A DNA stretch of 8,054 nt from CAIUSP01 sp964594365. GTDB lineage: Bacteria; Actinomycetota; Thermoleophilia; Solirubrobacterales; 70-9. Where the stretch lies: the NCBI GenBank assembly GCA_964594365.1, contig CAZQMB010000034.1, positions 1 to 8,054 on the forward strand, given 5' to 3'. The position numbers and the translations under genes are program-made. Shown here one piece after another: positions 5,310 to 8,054 of the stretch. A model generated the notes under the pieces. It had not been told where the DNA came from and made no database searches. It was given only the letters and a program-made list of their open reading frames with translations. Every line of letters begins with the position of its first letter. The stretch's first letter is position 1.

Positions 5310-7037
5310 TCACCACTCGCGAGTCACGTCATCGTGCTTCAAGATTGCTCCCAGCGTGTCCGCCCCGTACTCGCTCTCCTCCTCGACCGCAGGACCAGCC
5401 TCGCCGCAGAGCATCAACGCCCCAGCCAACGCAATCACCCGGTCGCCGTGCGCCTCTCGCGCACCGCTCGCCTCGTCACGCCTGCTGCCTGCCTCGATGC
5501 TGCCGTCGTCAAGGATCACATACTCCAGCATCTCGTCGAGCGCCTCGCCGCTTGGCACCACCACCTCGCCCTGCGCCAACGCACGAGCAAGGTCGCCCAG
5601 CAACTGGCGCTTCGCTCGCTTCGTGCTGGTCCACCCCACACGCCGGGTCGCTCGCTCGCTCGTGGTCCCCGTCTGCCGCTGCCTGTAGATCGCCGGGTAC
5701 TGCGCTCGCTCAAAGTCGTGCTGCAAGGTCGCGCCCGGGCCGTTGGTCTCCCACCCCACCAGCGTGGCTCGCCTGCCCCGCCACACGCGCCGCACCGCGT
5801 TCGACACCTCAAGGGCAAGGTCGTAGGTCGAGATGTTCGGGTCCACGAACTCCGCCACCACCCGGCGAGCGGTCGCGTCCATGATGCACACCGCGCTGTT
5901 CGCGCTGCCCGTGCCGTGCGACGGGTCGATGAAGGCGACGTACTCCGTCGCCCTCGTCGGGTCGCCCCACACCCGCCAGCGCCCCTGCGGCTCGCGCACC
6001 AACTTGCCGCGCACGACCTCGCACCGCTTCGCGTCCGCCGCGTGCGTGTCCCGGTGCTTGGTCACGATGTGCGACGGGAAGAACGCCGCGCCGCTGCCGA
6101 CCGACTCCGCGAAGACATTCTGCGCGAGGTCAACGCGATCGCGGCGCTTCGCCTGCTCCGCCAGCCACGGCGACCATGTGAACGGCGAGCCTGCGAACCC
6201 GGTGACGGTGCCGTCCTCGTCGATGCGCTGCTCCGCGCCTGCGCCCTTCTCCGGGTGGTCCCAGTACATCAACTCGACGAGGCGCGGCTCGCCCTTGGTC
6301 CGCGCCGTCGCCACCAGCCGCGAGTACTCGCTGCCTGCGCCGATGGGCGTGCTGTTCGCGACCCGGCACGATGTGCAGTCCGCCGCGCTGCGCCACGCCG
6401 CCGCCGCGTTGTCGAGCGCAGCGAACTCGTCGAAGAGGACGAAGGTGCGGCGACCACCGCGCCCGATGTGTTCCGTGCTGGCCTGCCCGGTGATCGTCGC
6501 GCCGCTCTCCGGGTGTCGCAGCACCATGTGCTGGCGGAACTCGCCGCCCTTGGCGAGCGCGTCCGGGTCGCATGGCAGCAGCCACCGTGGCTGGCTGCTC
6601 AAAAGGTAGTCGAGTTTCCAAAAGAGCGAGTCAGGGTCGCCCGTGCGATCGACGAGGTCCTCGACGCGGCTGACCAGCAGCGACTGCCAGCCCTTGAACA
6701 TCCAGCCCCACACCGCGATGGCGGAGACCAGCCACGACGCTCCCATGTCGCGGCTCTTGCGGATCACGACATCGCGGCCAGCCTCGATGCCCTCGATGAC
6801 CTCCGTGGCTGCGCGGCGCTGGCATGGCCACAGCGTGAACGGGACATGGGGCTGTCGCACCGGGCGCTCGCGCCCGTCATCGCCCACCTCTTTGACGCGG
6901 AAGGTCCACGCGGTCGCGTCGGCCCACGCCGGGAAGGACTGGGCGAAGGCTGCGCGGATGTGCGGCTGCTCCGCCGCGCTGGCGTTCAAGACGCGCTGCC
7001 GGAGTTGAATGACCGCGATCGGGTCAGGGCTTGGCAT
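5310..7037 (-). CDS. terL: Terminase large subunit (ATPase and nuclease)
   Basis: A 575-residue packaging motor: it binds the portal, drives DNA into the procapsid using ATP, and cuts the concatemer. ATPase motifs: a variant Walker A RKSRDMGASW (93-102), Walker B TFVLFDEFA (198-206, Asp203 and catalytic Glu204), and the coupling motif NSTPIG (228-233). Nuclease domain (RNase H fold): FIDPSHGTG (369-377, Asp371), GWETNG (428-433, Glu430) and HGDR (530-533, Asp532) give three acidic metal ligands. Length is typical. The start at 7037 gives a protein beginning MPSPDPIAVIQL and overlaps the small-subunit stop by 14 nt; the 19-codon upstream extension in this frame is an Arg/Cys-rich out-of-frame reading of the small subunit. 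The Shine-Dalgarno (AGGG, 2-3 nt from ATG) is poorly spaced, so coupling is likely. Confidence 0.95.
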   Translation of the reverse strand: MPSPDPIAVIQLRQRVLNASAAEQPHIRAAFAQSFPAWADATAWTFRVKEVGDDGRERPVRQPHVPFTLWPCQRRAATEVIEGIEAGRDVVIRKSRDMGASWLVSAIAVWGWMFKGWQSLLVSRVEDLVDRTGDPDSLFWKLDYLLSSQPRWLLPCDPDALAKGGEFRQHMVLRHPESGATITGQASTEHIGRGGRRTFVLFDEFAALDNAAAAWRSAADCTSCRVANSTPIGAGSEYSRLVATARTKGEPRLVELMYWDHPEKGAGAEQRIDEDGTVTGFAGSPFTWSPWLAEQAKRRDRVDLAQNVFAESVGSGAAFFPSHIVTKHRDTHAADAKRCEVVRGKLVREPQGRWRVWGDPTRATEYVAFIDPSHGTGSANSAVCIMDATARRVVAEFVDPNISTYDLALEVSNAVRRVWRGRRATLVGWETNGPGATLQHDFERAQYPAIYRQRQTGTTSERATRRVGWTSTKRAKRQLLGDLARALAQGEVVVPSGEALDEMLEYVILDDGSIEAGSRRDEASGAREAHGDRVIALAGALMLCGEAGPAVEEESEYGADTLGAILKHDDVTREW

Positions 7038-7506
7038 TGCCCTGCCCGGGCGGCAGCATGGCCGCGCTCCACTCCGCGAGCATCGCCGCGCCACGGCCAG
7101 CGTCGCCCTGCTCGATGGCGATCGGTCCGCCGTTGGCGCCCGTGTGTTCGACCTGTGACCGCTCGCGGTAGGTCGCGGGCTTGAGCGCCTTGAGCCTGAA
7201 CATCAGCACCTGAACCGCCGCGCTGTTGAGTTCACGCTCGCCGTTGACGACCGCGTCAGCGATGGCCTCCAACCTGCGAGCCGTGAGCGGCTCGATCATG
7301 TCCCACGCAGCCCTGAACCGCTCGTCGTTGGCGTACCAGCGGCAGGGCGTGAACTCCGCCACGCCAGCGGCCCGTGCAGCCCCGCAGACGCCTTCTGACG
7401 GCAGCGAGGCGAGGAATACCGCCTTCCGTGCCTCCATCTCGTCTGCGTCCTGTGCAGGCGGCTTCCCGCCGCTAGTTTGCCGCCGTGGCAGTTCCATTGC
7501 CATCAT
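7024..7506 (-). CDS. terS: Terminase small subunit
   Basis: A 160-residue protein that likely recognises the packaging site and loads the large subunit onto DNA. Residues about 36-70 contain a helix-turn-helix pattern (GVCGAARAAGVAEFTPCRWY, then ANDERFRAAWD) of the phBC6A51-type small terminases. A helical middle (72-112) with RRLEAIADAVVNGE and VLMFRLKALKPATYRERSQV could form the oligomerisation region, and the C-terminus ends LPPGQGNAKP. It directly precedes and overlaps terL by 14 nt. Three in-frame ATGs lie close together (7506, 7503, 7497); GGGG about 8 nt before the first is the best available Shine-Dalgarno, so 7506 is used, but the start is uncertain by up to 3 codons. It is the first gene of the leftward operon. 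Confidence 0.88.
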   Translation of the reverse strand: MMAMELPRRQTSGGKPPAQDADEMEARKAVFLASLPSEGVCGAARAAGVAEFTPCRWYANDERFRAAWDMIEPLTARRLEAIADAVVNGERELNSAAVQVLMFRLKALKPATYRERSQVEHTGANGGPIAIEQGDAGRGAAMLAEWSAAMLPPGQGNAKP

Positions 7507-7576
7507 TGAACCAACCCCGCGCTATCGCCGTGGAATCGGCCCAAAAGAAAATCTTCAGAATCTGCCCACCACCTAC

Positions 7577-7604
7577 TTGACATTGCAGTACCTTGCAGTA
7601 CTGT
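7577..7604 (+). promoter_or_regulatory. Candidate rightward sigma-70-type promoter
   Basis: A perfect TTGACA -35 hexamer (7577-7582) is followed after 16 nt by TACTGT (7599-7604), which keeps the TA...T frame of a -10 box but matches TATAAT at only 3 of 6 positions. An A-rich tract (7541-7560) lies upstream, roughly where an UP element would be. The spacer is made of 10-bp tandem repeats, which suggests that the promoter is controlled by a bound protein. It would give a leader of about 130 nt before the gene at 7742. The weak -10 box makes this tentative. Confidence 0.45.
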
Positions 7605-7612
7605 GCAGTCAT
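7583..7612 (+). repeat. Three tandem 10-bp repeats (TTGCAGTACY)
   Basis: Units are TTGCAGTACC (7583-7592), TTGCAGTACT (7593-7602) and GTGCAGTCAT (7603-7612). The first two differ only at the last base; the third keeps TGCAGT and has diverged at the end. A 10-bp period places each core TGCAG on the same face of the helix. The centre contains the palindrome CAGTACTG (7596-7603). The repeats begin immediately after the TTGACA box, so a protein bound to them would block or help RNA polymerase. This is the arrangement of an operator; the binding protein is not in the window. Confidence 0.75.
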
Positions 7613-7632
7613 CATCGAACTACTCGATGGTG
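7610..7632. promoter_or_regulatory. 9-bp inverted repeat (operator or hairpin)
   Basis: CATCATCGA (7610-7618) and TCGATGGTG (7624-7632) pair over 9 bp with one G-T wobble around the 5-nt centre ACTAC. As DNA it could be a binding site for a dimeric repressor; as RNA it would be a hairpin at the very start of a rightward transcript. It touches the end of the tandem repeats. No U-run follows on either strand, so it is not a terminator. Confidence 0.5.
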
Positions 7633-7637
7633 CCTCT

Positions 7638-7649
7638 TTGACAAGTCAA
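7638..7649. promoter_or_regulatory. TTGAC-AA-GTCAA palindrome
   Basis: TTGACAAGTCAA has 5-bp inverted arms around two bases. It also supplies a -35-like hexamer on both strands: TTGACA rightward and TTGACT leftward. No good -10 box stands at 16-18 bp in either direction, so an operator half-site pair is as likely as a promoter. Confidence 0.35.
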
Positions 7650-7675
7650 CCTCAACCGACACGGTTTGAGCCTGC

Positions 7676-7712
7676 CGCCTCCGAACGAGGCGCATGGCCT
7701 GCACCGTGCAGG
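7676..7712 (+). promoter_or_regulatory. Two adjacent GC-rich hairpins in the leader of the rightward gene
   Basis: First stem: CGCCTC (7676-7681) pairs with GAGGCG (7687-7692) around the loop CGAAC. Second stem: CCTGCA (7698-7703) pairs with TGCAGG (7707-7712) around CCG; it contains the TGCAG core of the upstream tandem repeats, here as an inverted pair. They lie 30-66 nt before the start at 7742 and are not followed by a T-run, so they are more likely leader structure or a protein site than a terminator. Confidence 0.4.
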
Positions 7713-7741
7713 ATTCGCAACCACCACATGGAGACACTGAC

Positions 7742-8054
7742 ATGAGCCTGACCGCCATCCGCACCTACAACAGCGCCGTCAACATCGGGATTCTCGCATC
7801 CGACCCTGACGCAGCGAGCGCACTCGCAAATGCGTGGATCGAGCGATCGTTCGTGAACCCGGACGCGCTGCCCCTAGACTGCTACACCACGATCGTCAAC
7901 TCGTTCGTCACGATCGCCGTGACCACCCGGATGATCGAGGCGCTACAGGCGCAGCGGGTCTCAATCCGCAACACCATCGGGGTGCAGAGCCATCTCATCG
8001 CTGATTCCCTTGAACCCGCCATCCGCCAACTCATGGACCTGCGCTCGCAGGCAA
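7742..8054 (+). CDS. Unrecognised rightward gene, N-terminal part (runs off right edge)
   Basis: A frame starts at ATG 7742-7744 and remains open for 104 codons to the window edge. GGAGA 7 nt upstream is a good Shine-Dalgarno. The protein begins MSLTAIRTYNSAVNIGIL and is rich in Ala, Ile, Thr and Asn, with short charged stretches; it has the look of an all-helical soluble protein. A segment about residues 43-66 (ALPLDCYTTIVNSFVTIAVT and on) is hydrophobic but broken by polar residues and is not a clear membrane helix. No family is recognised. It is divergent from the packaging operon, so it may belong to an early, regulatory or lysis module, or to another block of phage genes. A five-codon frame (METLT) overlaps its start as ATGA. 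Confidence 0.7.
   Translation, partial: MSLTAIRTYNSAVNIGILASDPDAASALANAWIERSFVNPDALPLDCYTTIVNSFVTIAVTTRMIEALQAQRVSIRNTIGVQSHLIADSLEPAIRQLMDLRSQA

Larger units (their letters stand above)
7507..7741. other. Divergent intergenic control region
   Basis: These 235 bp separate the leftward operon from the rightward gene and contain no convincing gene on either strand. It is the only long noncoding stretch in the window. It includes an A-rich patch at 7541-7560 in an otherwise GC-rich sequence, a TTGACA box with tandem repeats, and several palindromes, listed separately. A leftward promoter for the terminase operon is expected here, but no convincing -35/-10 pair is visible on the minus strand. 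Confidence 0.75.

Noticed and set aside
4610..5884. 424-codon plus-strand frame crossing several minus-strand genes
   Set aside because: It spans the ends of five independent minus-strand genes, has a low-complexity Pro/Arg/Ser composition, and has no recognisable motif.
5148..7184. 678-codon open frame on the plus strand opposite terL
   Set aside because: It lies antisense to a terminase with all catalytic motifs and is very rich in Arg, His, Ala and Pro. Long antisense frames are expected in GC-rich coding DNA, and no family resemblance is visible.
7507..7660. Leftward promoter for the terminase operon
   Set aside because: TTGACT (7649-7644 on the minus strand) is a possible -35 box, but no acceptable -10 hexamer lies 15-19 bp further on, so no site is called even though a promoter is expected here.
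7613..7729. Two minus-strand frames of 25-27 codons in the intergenic region
   Set aside because: Neither has a ribosome binding site, they overlap each other and the palindromes, and their products resemble no known protein.
1..8054. CRISPR array, tRNA, rRNA, integrase, attachment site or insertion sequence
   Set aside because: No regularly spaced repeats longer than the 10-bp units at 7583-7612, no transposase or recombinase motifs, and no cloverleaf-like sequence were found on reading both strands.

Overview
The window is a fragment of a tailed double-stranded DNA phage or prophage (Caudoviricetes type). It carries a DNA-packaging and head-assembly operon that reads leftward on the minus strand. 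The DNA is GC-rich, genes are tightly packed, stop and start codons often overlap, and Shine-Dalgarno sequences are visible, so the host is a GC-rich bacterium that the sequence does not identify. No clearly chromosomal host gene, tRNA, rRNA, integrase, attachment site, insertion sequence or CRISPR array is visible, so a free phage cannot be told from a prophage. A run of exactly 100 N (3578-3677) marks a scaffold gap, so this is a draft assembly.

Layout, in the direction of transcription (right to left): terminase small subunit (7024-7506), terminase large subunit (5310-7037), three small basic proteins (5063-5293, 4936-5061, 4799-4936), a calcineurin-like metallophosphoesterase (3904-4797), a small Lys-rich protein cut by the gap (start at 3791), a short C-terminal coding fragment on the far side of the gap (3523-3577), a 43-residue Gly/Lys protein (3395-3526), the portal protein (1659-3398), a 98-residue accessory protein (1363-1659), an acidic coiled-coil scaffold-like protein (454-1356), and the N-terminal part of the major capsid protein, which runs off the left edge (1-446).

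The genes fit one pathway. The scaffold and capsid proteins build a procapsid on the portal ring, the terminase small subunit recognises phage DNA, and the large subunit pumps and cuts it. The phosphoesterase and the run of tiny Lys/Arg-rich proteins between terminase and portal are the least understood part.

At the right end, a 235-bp intergenic region (7507-7741) separates the operon from a divergent, unrecognised gene (7742 to the window edge). It holds the only clear regulatory structure in the window: a TTGACA box followed by three tandem 10-bp repeats, a 9-bp palindrome, a second TTGAC/GTCAA palindrome and two GC-rich hairpins. This is a plausible control region for the late operon, the rightward gene, or both.
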